The notes beneath the pieces were generated by a model. That model searched no databases, was not told the DNA's origin, and was given only the letters and a program-made list of their open reading frames with translations. A stretch of 64,000 nucleotides of DNA from Pholiota molesta (taxonomy: Eukaryota; Basidiomycota; Agaricomycetes; Agaricales; Strophariaceae): positions 186,001 through 250,000 of the forward strand of contig JACGCK010000041.1 of the NCBI GenBank assembly GCA_014925825.1. The letters run 5' to 3'. The stretch's first letter is position 1. Every line of letters begins with the position of its first letter. Shown in pieces: positions 21,802-34,343 of this stretch. Made by a program: the position numbers and the translations under genes.

Positions 21802-23162
21802 GATTATATAGCAGTCACCTTGAACACAGGGGTATATCGTCGCAGGGAACGCGATAAAGAATGTCGGGAATAGCTGGGGGGGAGGTGGTGGTATCGGGAG
21901 AAGGAAAGAATAAAATTTAAACAGGTATTTCCACCATGGGGAAGGGTCAATGTACAGCAGAGGGTGCGGGGACTAAAAATTCAGACTCTCACGTACAAAA
22001 ATGCACCTCCTCGATCATATGACTCACCCGATCAGGGTCCTCATTAACTTTAACGCCCGTCCCAATCTAGCGCGCTTGCATTGGCGCTCGCCTGCTCCTT
22101 GGCCATCGATGCCCCAGTCAACACACAGCGTCAGAAATTCGGCTCACTCTTACAATTATACGAAGAGAAATATTTACAAACGCACCAGCTAGACTGCTTG
22201 ATCCGAACTGACGCTCAGATATACGGTGGTTATGTAAATTGATGGCTTGATACAAAGCTTGATGTATACCCGATTCATATTTGCAGCGTGTAATCTTATC
22301 TTCTTCTTCGAATAAGTAATGACCTGTAAGCTAGACGACCGCTTGCAAGGATAAGTCATGATAAAGCAGATAGCTTGACACTCTACAGTCGTCGCCATTA
22401 TCAAAGTTCTCAGCGAGATTCAGACGTTCAAGCTTCAAGTGTAATGCATGTATGAGCTATGGCCGCTGAGCGAGCGCTGAGAATGTCCAAGATACATATT
22501 TAGCAATGACAAGTGATTCTCGCCGAGCCTCACTTACGCCCCAAAATTGTAGCTGTCACCCGAGGAAGTAACACAGCCCATCCACGAGGCATTGCGCTAA
22601 TGCGTGCTCGGTGCATTATGTACCTTTCGAAAGTACCAATGGATTCGATGATTCGATAGCATGTTGGACCAGGACCCCCGAAAGCCCACTGTGATGTTTG
22701 TTTTGAATCCGCACACAGATGGGCCCACCGCAGGCGAAGCTCCGTACCTAACCCGCACACAAAAGGCAGATTTTTGGACGGAAGTCCGTTCGAAATGTCC
22801 GCATATACCTATCCTCCGGACGGAAGGTCCGTTTGATAATCCTCATACGGGACGCCGGCGAAATAATTTACCATACCAGGGTCTTCATTTCTGAATCCTG
22901 AGCAACAAGTCCGGGTGGTTTGAATTTTTGAACACTACATAGATAGACTGGTATAAGTACTCTTTGCCTACGCTGTAAATTCTCGTGTTCTGTCAAAATC
23001 TTGTCTCCCATAATCGCATCACCGAACGCAGAATAACCTCCTCACTGATATAATTGGGGAGGCAACAAGACGAGCGTACCGAGGAGAGCATAGAAATGAG
23101 CAAGAGTGCTCGCATGTAACGCGGAGAGAGGCTGGACGCGCCAAGCTAGGTTATTGCCTTCA
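21802..23162. other. Intergenic region without a gene
   Basis: It contains the BTB promoter and nothing else I can name. Two related stretches (about 22778-22805 and 22817-22850, both GGACGGAAG-GTCCGTT then a CATA word) form a short imperfect direct repeat. Confidence 0.4.
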
Positions 23163-23457
23163 GTGCCACTGGACGTGCTTTTCGAGGTTCGCAGTTCTCT
23201 TCTTACTTGAAAACCACTCCTTGAACATTTTGCAGATATTCAGTTACCTCGCGCCGCTCGATCTTCTTCGCCTTGCGCGAACGACCAAAAAATTGAGAAA
23301 GTTACTTGTGCATCGTTCGGCAACTTCTGTCTGGAAGGCCGCATTGAGTAATTCGAAGGACTGTCGAGAATTCGCATACAAATCGGCGCAGCCGGAGGTC
23401 AGTTGGAAAATCCGCATGCAAACCGGCCTCGCAGAGCCGCCAAAAGTCCGCATATAG
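23163..23457 (+). pseudogene. Truncated F-box fragment
   Basis: VPLDVLFE, a 49-base intron (23187-23235) and then IFSYLAPLDLLRLARTTKKL and LLVHRSATSVWKAALSN make a complete Agaricomycete F-box. Instead of the usual several hundred residues, the frame ends about 30 residues later (QPEVSWKIRMQTGLAEPPKVRI). No clear start Met precedes the F-box. It is convergent with the GMC oxidoreductase. The most likely reading is a remnant of a decayed gene; a very short F-box-only protein cannot be excluded. Confidence 0.6.
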
Positions 23458-23707
23458 ATTTCGCCAGTCAAAACAAACCTTCCAGGGGACATTCTGGGGT
23501 CCTGTTGGACCTCTTTTCCAGTACAATGTATTTTTAAAGTGTGTGCACTTCGTTCAATACATACTTACAGGTACATATCACATTCTGACTGCCTAAATAT
23601 ACCGCAAATACTTATCTAGATTCTGCAGATCATTTTGAGTCGTCGATGGAAAGGGGCGCGGAGCTTAAAGACCCTGAGCGCACCAAACGCCGCGACGAGA
23701 TCTTAGG

Positions 23708-26057
<2,350 letters not shown>

Positions 26058-26100
26058 CGGAGCTGCTGGGGACTGAGGACCATCGTAGAATACTTATTGA

Positions 26101-26107
26101 TTTTATA
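26101..26107 (-). promoter_or_regulatory. TATA-like element of the GMC oxidoreductase
   Basis: TATAAAA on the minus strand lies 44-50 bases before the GMC start codon, a fitting distance for a strongly expressed secreted enzyme. Confidence 0.4.
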
Positions 26108-27623
26108 CGCTAAATGAACCAACGAGCAGTGTCGCGCTGAAGCGGAGCAAGTATTCTTAGCCTTTATCATATCAGCTCGGACTCCCAGGGCGAGTCCTTG
26201 TCGGAATAACGGAAAATTAGACAAGGAGAATGATTACTTCGTCAGGCGTTTGTGAATAGTTGTGTCAATCTGGAAGTCTAAGTCAAGAGGTGATCCATAA
26301 GGGGGTCTGTTAGAAGACTGACCATTGACATGTGGCACCGTATTATGTCGCAATTTCGGTGTGTCTGACTGTGAATCGCAGTAGACGTGGCTGGCGTTTT
26401 TGCGTTTTCCTGCGCAGAACCTGCGATGATTTATAAGGATGCCCGGGGGAAGCACGAGCACCATACCCAGGAAGTATGGCTATGGTAAGGGTATGAACAA
26501 AACGATGCAGAAAATGACCAAGATAGGGAAGATGGGCGCGTTCTTTCTCGTCCAGCACTTAGAAGTGAAAGTTTAAGGAACAAAAACAGGTGCGTCGACG
26601 TCGTCCCATCTGCAACTCCGATTCGATGTGAAAGTTCCTTTGTAACTGGCATAGAAATGCACCACATCGGGGCCGTGCAACTGCATATCTGATTATAATT
26701 TTAGTCCATGATTCTGAACTTTTGAGAGTTTGTGACGATATCAAGGCTGATAGACTTCTACTCACCTGCAGTCCTGCTCAGCGCCAACCAGGGTTAACTT
26801 GAATCGACACTGTTATTGGTCGGTGGTTCGTGAACCGGAGCAGACATGTCCAACGTTGATAGACATCGTGGCAGACCAGTGGCACTCCTTGGCAATTATG
26901 ATTAGAGCTCCAAAGACGATTTTGCAGGTACGTTGAAGGTCAGGAATGCAAGGAATGATAAAGAAAAGAGATAATAATCTCTGAACGTTCAGACGGATAC
27001 GAGGTGGCCGAACGACGATGTCGATGATAACTATAGACGAACTTGACGGTTGACGTTGAACGTTGACGTTGAGCGCTGGTTGAGTGGTGAGCTTGGAAGG
27101 TTTGCTGAGTTTAGATATGGCGATTGCCGATATGAGGCCGATGCTTTGCACCTTAGCCAGCGTCCGTGACGGCCGGAATGAGCCGCTCCCGAGTCCATAC
27201 TCAGGTTATGCCGGCAATTACACTTCATCGATTCATGGTACATAGCGCATGAACTATGTAAAAAGACAGCGTCTGCAAACGTTGACAGCCACAAGTTAGC
27301 CTTGAGCGGTATCAACAGAGAGATGGTGGAGATGTGGGAACAGAGTAGAGTACTCACCGGTGAAGGGTATTGTCAATCAGATTACATTTCAGAAGCCAAC
27401 ACAATTCACTCGACTCGGATTTCGTGGACAAAAGAGCACGGAAGATTGAATTTTAGCGCTAAGCCATGGTTTGGCTTATCACACTGAACAGACCATCTTT
27501 CAATGTATCTGACTGTTCAAGTTTCCAGCTGTCTAAAACACAATCTGATATCATTTTGCGTTGTCGAAATGCTCTAATCAATATTGGAATGTATTCCTAG
27601 GGTTCAATCGAAGCATGTCCCAT
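26108..27623. other. Intergenic region without a gene
   Basis: Short frames between 26234 and 27357 overlap one another on the same strand and match nothing known. Around 26980-27100 the GTTGAACGTTGACGTTGA low-complexity motif recurs, with a CTGAACGTTCAG palindrome at about 26981. Confidence 0.45.
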
Positions 27624-29151
27624 TCATTTAAGCGAAGCATGCTCGGATAGCCATCCTCTCGCTTCAAAATCAGCAAAAACGTCATTAATAACCTCTGCAT
27701 AACCTCTGTATTCGAGACCTAGAATGGTCTTCGACTTGTTAGTGTCGTAGAGACTTCTGACGACAGTTTTGAGGCTCGTGTTCCCTCTTGGTAAGATGCC
27801 TTTCTCATAGTATTGCGGCTTCAATGAGTAAATTATATCCCCTATTGTATGACCAAGAAGATTATGAGATTCGCGGAGATAAATTGAATTGACGAAAATA
27901 CTGACGAAGATCTTGCCAAGTTCTGGTTTCTAAACAGCGATTTTTCAGCAAGATTGTATCAAAAGTGAAAGTGCCCAAGATGTTACCTTCTGCAACAATT
28001 ATTCTTTGCCCTCCCGCCTTTTCCTTGGTCAGAGCGAGTACATGGGCCTTCGATATGTCCTTTGCATGCACATATCCGTGCGTCATCCCGAGGACTTGGT
28101 CACCCATTTCTGTGGACACTATGCTAAACCATATTTTCAGGGATTCGTTTAAGCGATCAACCGTTGGCACTTCCTGAAGAGGTGGCTAATAGCTGGTCTG
28201 AGAGATCAAACTTCGACATGTATGATCTGGACAACTTACGCCCAGGACCTAAATCGGAGTCAATAATCAGGCTAGACGAGAAATCCAAAAGTCATACCAG
28301 AGGAGGATTGAGAGCAACCAAATCCCAGCCGATCTCAGATTTGTGCTCTTCGTAAAACGCCCAAGCGGCTGTGCTCAGAGAGCTGATCAGAAGCGTCCCA
28401 TCAAAGTTTCTAATTTGAAAAGCCTACCTTTCTCCGCCAAGGTCTTCGACGCTCGATATTTCGCATCAGCAGATGATTTATTTCCTTGTTCCTTGACGAG
28501 CTCTACAAACTCGTCTGCCCAATCGTCTTCGGTAAATTTTCTTGTAACACCCTCCTTGACCGTGCTCAGGACAGCTAAGATAGAAGAGGTGATAACAACA
28601 CGCTTGATTTGCGATCTATAAAGCGTCCCTTATGTACGTATCATAAAATGTAAATCCAAAAGTTACTAACCCTTGTTTGAGAGCGCTGTTTAAGATACCT
28701 ACAGTTCCGAGTACTGCAGGTTTGATATAGTCTATAAAAATAAATACCCGACGGTTTTCATATAATAGTCTCCGATGCGTACCGTCTGGATCATCACTGG
28801 TGGAAGTGAGAGGTGAGGCGAGATGCTCGATAGCCGCAACTCCTTTCACAGCCTCATCAAACGCGCCATCCTATTGAAATATGGTCAAAGAATATCAGTC
28901 ACCGCACAAGCAAGTATAACTAATTTGAAGGTTGAGTCGAGACAGACCTTGGTAATATCCTCAACTACAACCCATTCGACTTTGTCCCCATATGATCCAA
29001 AATACTCTCGCAGTCTCTTTCCTTTCTCTACAGACCGCACTGCTCCGCGGACGTGGAATCCTTGTTCAAGCAATGTCTTTATGACCCACATAGCAATGAA
29101 GCCATTAGCGCCGGTTACAAGAACCTTAGAGCCTTCGGGAACGATTGGCAT
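27624..29151 (-). CDS. NAD(P)-dependent epimerase/reductase, dihydroflavonol-4-reductase-like SDR
   Basis: The start MPIVPEGSKVLVTGANGFIA carries the extended-SDR nucleotide motif (TGxxGxxA). Further blocks are WVIKTLLEQGFHVRGAVRS, KGVAAIEHLASPL, RVVITSSILAVL, YRASKTLAEKA (the YxxxK catalytic pair), WDLVALNPPL and YVHAKDISKAHVLALT. The last two joins, through TWQDLR and DIIYSLKPQYYEKG, lead to DTNKSKTILGLEYR and the end SEHASLK. Length is about 340 residues, usual for the family. These enzymes reduce aldehydes or ketones with NADPH (yeast Gre2 on methylglyoxal and other carbonyls; plant relatives on flavonoids). A TATATAAAAG element at 29226-29236 on the minus strand fits this start. Substrate unknown. 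Confidence 0.83.
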
Positions 29152-31230
29152 GGTATCAGTTGGTCTTCGAGAGAGCCAGCAACTCAAGGGTTCGTTGCGC
29201 GTACTTAAAATGCTATCTATCCTGTCTTTTATATAGATGGGGTACCCCGGGTTCTGCAGAATGCCGAGTGTGGATTGATAATCGCTGCTGTTACATTGAC
29301 ACAAATATCACGCAATACTCACCTTTCCTTATTGAACCGAAACTCAAACAGAAATAGCGAATTCAGATTGCAAGACCCAAAATACATGTCGAATACTTTC
29401 GAGTACAGTTGGATTACAGACTTACATGCATTTCGGCCCGTCTTTAGCGCTCGGTCATATATTTTCATACTCCGATTCAAATAATTTTAGCTTCCATATC
29501 GGGCTTTTCTTGTTCGTACTTTGTTCTCTGTGCCAACACTGTGCTCTCAGTCTCCTTGTCAAATGTCCCTCAAGCGAGATCCGCATTGTCCTCCTATTGT
29601 CTGGAAACTCTATAGGGTGACATTCATCGTTCTATCTCTTATGCAACGCCACCGATAACAATCTCAGGCTTCGTGCTTTTGTCGTGCTTTCGTTTCGGTT
29701 CTGATGATTGGGCTGGTTATCTTGTTATTCGCATAACTTTATGGTGAATTTATCAATGTCATGACATGGTCTTGGGTATGTCTGGCGAAAGAAGCTCCAG
29801 TTATCCATCCCTGCTATTCATCGATGATCTGGAACTTGTGGGCTGTTACGATATGACGAATCATCTGATGATAGACTATCTTAGAGGCCTATGCCGCAGG
29901 GGAAGTCATAAAACGCTATCTGGAGCTCAGGTAAAGGACTGGAAGCCTGCATATGACATATGACGATAATATGTTTTGAATCATACATTGTTCCTTGAAA
30001 ATTATCTATCGAGTTTGCTTTTCAATCCCATCAGATGGCTCTGAACGACTCTTTGGCAAGGTTTGTAGTTCAACAGCCTCGTCGCGCATACATTTCCTAT
30101 GGGACCATTAATCGTGAACACGTAATGATTGATCAATTTGTCTTTCTTGTCTCTGCGTCAAACTTCAACGTCTCCAACGTCAACGTCAACATCAATGGTG
30201 GCCCCGACGCAGTCGCTCCTGGTAAGCTATTGGCAAAGCCGTCGCTGGTCACAAGATTCTAGCTGATTTTTGACATCCTTCTAGGGTATCCAGATCATGA
30301 ATGATTCCTAAAGCTATTTAATTTGCCATGTTCTGGCCAAGGTATTGATTGCTTTCTCTTCCGCTTTGTTGATAATTGTACAGACAATAAATATCTTTTG
30401 CAAACAGGCTCGAAATTCTATCTCTCAAATTGCAACGTACAGGACTACCCCACATTAAATATGTTCTTGCTGATTATTCTAGTTTCGCTGTTTGGCCAAT
30501 TTGATGGTGCGCGCTGTGTTTCTAAGCCAAAACAGGACATTCACTTTTCTGGAACAAGGTGCAAGCATGTCTGATTTCACCCACAAATAACACTCCGAGT
30601 CCGGCATCGCCCAGCGATCATGTTTCGTCGTTGAAGGGTCATTAATGTCATCTTGCCTCGAGGTGAGCTTCTCATGATGTTCCTAATACAGAACAAGGCA
30701 TATCCTGACGATGCTGGCACCCCTTAGAGCTCATTATTACCACCCCCATGGTCGACTGCGCGAAGGCGGTTAGACGAGGTTCGCCTTCCACGCAAAAACG
30801 CCATGAGGCAGACTACAACCTTGGAATCACTCTCCGGGCCATAATTTGGAACAAGGCCGTCGATTTTGTTTCTCGTCATGTATGGTAAAGCAGCGATATC
30901 AACGACTATCCGTTACCTCTTTTGGACGCGATGGGGTGACATGCCTGGGGCGCTGAAACATGACGATTCGATGCAACATAATCCCTGCACTGGTATGGAA
31001 CCCCGTGTATAAGAATGCGAACAGGCCTGCTGAAGTTAAACGTCTGCTCCTTCGGCCACTGCGCGAATCTGAATCTTTGGCCGCATACGCTGCGATCACA
31101 CCCTGAGTTCGTTAGGCGGAAGGTGTACGCTTTGATTGCCCCGCGTGCGTATTTGAATTTCCAGGCCCCCATTCCATCAAAGATTCATCGTTCACGGCAT
31201 TTTTGTAGTTTTAAATTCCGCCATTTGTCG
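29152..31230. other. Intergenic region without a gene
   Basis: Two kilobases between divergent genes. A frame at 30035-30262 translates the AACGTCAACGTCAACATCAA low-complexity motif and is not a gene. A frame extends upstream of the next F-box gene from 31015 but lacks family similarity before 31231. Confidence 0.45.
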
Positions 31231-32694
31231 ATGAAGCTGAAGACTCGCCTTCGCGACTTTATTTCTGATCATGCTCCCCGTGCATCTGCGATGTTTCGTC
31301 GCCGCTCTTCTACGACACAGACGGCGTCCTGCGTAGATCGCATCCCTCACGAACTCCTTCTTCATATCTTCCATACCATAGTCAACGACGACCCTCGGAG
31401 AGTTTCCACTCTCACCCACGTATGCTCCAGGTGGCGTCAAGCTGCTTTGTCGAGTGGAAGTCTCTGGTCGCGAATCGTTCTCGTATATCCTGTGCATTCC
31501 CGATGCTTCCCGGGTATTTCGGCCCGTTTAACACGTTCAGGAAGCTATCCACTTGATATTTTCTGCGATTTCCGTGATCCAGCGTGGGATTGGAACGAAG
31601 AGAGTCATTCCTTTCGCTGGCAGGACATGGAGACTATTATGCGCTTGCTGTTGGTTCATGTGGGGCATTGGCGGCGATTCGAGCTCCTGACCGACACCTG
31701 GGCGCCTATTTTTACGTTCCTGTGGTACACCCGCCGCGTCAAAGATGCGCACTCGTTGGAGACCCTTTCCCTTTCGCGTTGCAATTTGTACTTCGCGGCT
31801 CGAGGACAGACTTTCCAGCCGGCCTCGCTTCGTCAACCCATACCACTCTTTGGCGGTATACCTCTCAACCTCAAATCCGTGTCTCTCGTAGGCGTTCATG
31901 TCGATTGGCAACATTCATCCCTACGAAATCTCACCGAACTTACACTCAAATTTCACGCAAGCGATGTGATGCCCACCTTACCCCAGTTCGACGCCGTATT
32001 CCAAGCCTGTCCCGGCCTCTTACGCTTAATCATCTTCGGATGGGGGCCCACTTTCGATCCATCGAGGCCGGCCCTGAACGGCCAACTGCGCCTTCCTGCC
32101 CTTCAATATTTTTCTTTTGGGTTTTTGGACATTCCATATTCCCTCCAGCTTCTACCCCTATTCGACTTCCCATCTCTGGTCGACCTCGTTTTAGAGGACG
32201 TGTCGCGAGCCGTCAGTCCTACTGAGCTCCAGGACGCCACTGAGCTCATTGTGTGGTTCTTCTCGACAGGTTCACGCAGAAGCCTTCGCCAGCCTCATCT
32301 TTTCCCAACACATCAACTTCGAAGCCTGCAAATTCATAACATCAGCTGCGACCCACAGGCGATAGCGTCATTTCTCCGAGAGGCTGAATCGCTGAAGCGG
32401 CTTGGTTTCTTCAACACCTCCAATGACTTCCTGTCGTTCCTCATTCCTCAGAAGGGTACCATCGCCCTCTGTCCACAACTCCAAGAATTATACTGTCAAG
32501 ACATGGATCCTGATATTGTCTTCCATGTCGTCTCTTCTCGTCTCGAGTCCATGGACAGCCTCCCACCACTGACAAAAGCAACATTGGATTTTTTCCGAGA
32601 ACCTCGACCCTCTAACGATTCTTTGATTCATGGAAGACTCAAGAAATTGGGAATAGATATGCTGGGTAACTCAGGAAGTGAATCTTCCGACTGA
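31231..32694 (+). CDS. F-box/LRR-like protein
   Basis: A single exon. I chose the ATG at 31231 (MKLKTRLRDFIS) over one 216 bases upstream because the leading 72 residues (RTGLLKLNVCSFGH and on) have no family character. The F-box is RIPHELLLHIFHTIVNDDP then LTHVCSRWRQAALSSGSLW. Leucine-rich strands follow (LETLSLSRCNLYF, LKSVSLVGVHVDW, LRNLTELTLKF, FPSLVDLVLEDVS, HQLRSLQIHNISCD, LKRLGFFNTSN, CPQLQELYCQDMD) to a C-terminus rich in Ser and acidic residues. Predicted SCF substrate receptor; target unknown. No break. Confidence 0.85.
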   Translation: MKLKTRLRDFISDHAPRASAMFRRRSSTTQTASCVDRIPHELLLHIFHTIVNDDPRRVSTLTHVCSRWRQAALSSGSLWSRIVLVYPVHSRCFPGISARLTRSGSYPLDIFCDFRDPAWDWNEESHSFRWQDMETIMRLLLVHVGHWRRFELLTDTWAPIFTFLWYTRRVKDAHSLETLSLSRCNLYFAARGQTFQPASLRQPIPLFGGIPLNLKSVSLVGVHVDWQHSSLRNLTELTLKFHASDVMPTLPQFDAVFQACPGLLRLIIFGWGPTFDPSRPALNGQLRLPALQYFSFGFLDIPYSLQLLPLFDFPSLVDLVLEDVSRAVSPTELQDATELIVWFFSTGSRRSLRQPHLFPTHQLRSLQIHNISCDPQAIASFLREAESLKRLGFFNTSNDFLSFLIPQKGTIALCPQLQELYCQDMDPDIVFHVVSSRLESMDSLPPLTKATLDFFREPRPSNDSLIHGRLKKLGIDMLGNSGSESSD

Positions 32695-33072
32695 AATCAT
32701 CCCTTGATGATCCAGGGATTCATAACTAATTGTATGGATCATGTACTGCAAATCTACTTCATAGAAACTGTTTATATTTGCTAAACCTGGAATTAATTTG
32801 TCTTTCGAACTTTCAAATCATTGTTCACGTTCAAGCACAAGCCCGAGGCGGAGGTGCCACGATGACGTCACCGTGCCACTGGACACGATGTCTACGGCCA
32901 TTGAGACATTTGGCGGTTTGTTCAGTGCCACTACCGTGATTCTCGACTTGTTCAAGCTACAAGTACACAGCTGGAGACATGGCAGAAGAAACTCAAGTTC
33001 CAGGTAAAATTTCAGCCAGAGCTTCGACGCGGCTTTCCAATGCTTACTTTGTCCCTTCGCCCATATTCACTC
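32695..33072. other. Short spacer before the TPR gene
   Basis: Nothing firm. An ATG frame at 32888-33003 (MSTAIETFGGLF) followed by a GT donor could be an upstream exon of the TPR gene, but no similarity supports it. Confidence 0.3.
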
Positions 33073-33943
33073 ATGACTCGATGGGTATTTGATCCAGATA
33101 TCGCTTTGCAGATGAAAGAGGCAGCCAACGAGTTTTATTCCAAGCGGGATTTCCAAGACGCTGTCTCGAAGTACAGCGCGATACTTGATTAGTTCTCACA
33201 GTCGAATTTGCCTGTCTTTCTCCGCGCTATCCGCTCCAACCGTGCTGCCTGTCTGATAGAACTCGGTTTGTTTGATCTCATTCTCATTTCTTTCCTAAAC
33301 ACCAACTCCCAACCAACTCCTGGGTGCAGGTCGATACCAGGATGCCGTCCGGGACCTTCAAGACGTAATTTGGATCAAGGCCACGTCGCCCGAAGGGCAT
33401 GCATTGACGCACAAAGCCCATTTTCGACTTGCACGCTGCTTGTGTGAACTCAGGAAGTATGCAGAAGCGACAAAAGAGATGGAGACGTACCGCGAACTCG
33501 TAGCGGGTCAATCCACGCCAGAAGAGACGAGCCTCCACGCGAAAATCCTCAATGCCCGCAATCTACGGCAGGTTCGCTATGAGATCAAGGTATTCCCGGA
33601 GGATGAGCCTCCTGTTGTTATTGTGAAACTCGATATGGCGCCCATCAAGCTCTGCGCGCCGCATCCCCCAGAGATACCGACGAGGAAGTACGTGGCGGGC
33701 CTTGTCAATAAATACGACAGCGGGGTGCGCAAAGCACACAAGTGGAGTTGCTGGAACTGTCCCGCCCGTGCTGTCGTTCTCGTCCACACGCCTTCTTCGT
33801 ATCTCCATCTCCCAGATCCCCAAGTGATAGACTTCGCCCAGCCAGTCTGCGTCAATGGCGGAGCGTGCGACAAGGCAGCGAGAGCAATGATGGATTATGA
33901 GATGCGGTTGGCTACCAGTGTATTTGGAGGAAATCGATCATGA
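33073..33943 (+). pseudogene. TPR-repeat protein gene interrupted by an in-frame stop
   Basis: MTRWVFDPDIALQMKEAANEF begins a TPR motif (FYSKRDFQDAVSKYSAILD) that meets TAG at 33190-33192. The same frame continues SNLPVFLRAIRSNRAACLIELG, a 68-base-class intron, and RYQDAVRDLQDVI, then HFRLARCLCELRKYAEATKEME, exactly the helix pairs expected for the next TPR units. The C-terminal half has two cysteine pairs (SCWNCPARA and CVNGGACDKAARA), possibly metal-binding. TPR domains bind partner peptides, often chaperones. With the stop, only 39 residues would be made. A 44-base GT-AG intron (GTCTCG to CACAG) could skip the stop in phase but would delete half a TPR helix. Substitution, polymorphism or sequence error are all possible. 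Confidence 0.6.
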
Positions 33944-34343
33944 AACGTTCTGTTAACAGGTGATAATCACAGACGATTTGTATATGGTTCGTATCCGCGA
34001 TTCAGTTTGTATTTCAAGTTATCGGATCAAAATTCCCTCTGCTCTGTAAAATTATGGTTTTACCTTCACCCATGCACCTTTCCAATATCCTACCATGCTT
34101 GAGGACCTATTATAAACACGAGTATCGGCATTACCCCGAGAAAATACGGGTCTTATCGCTATTAAGTGGTCCTAGCTACTGCTTTGTTACAAGTATTGAG
34201 TCCGAGCCAAGAATACACGTACAAGGCGGATATAACATCAAAGATAATTTAGACAATGTTCGCCAATAAATATACTAGCAAGAAATCGAAGGGCTTTTCG
34301 AGCCCACAGAGACCGCCGCTCCGTTCAAAAAATGAATGCAAGA
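33944..34343. other. Spacer between convergent genes
   Basis: Between the 3' ends of the TPR gene and the metacaspase. No gene or repeat seen; it should hold both polyadenylation regions. Confidence 0.45.
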
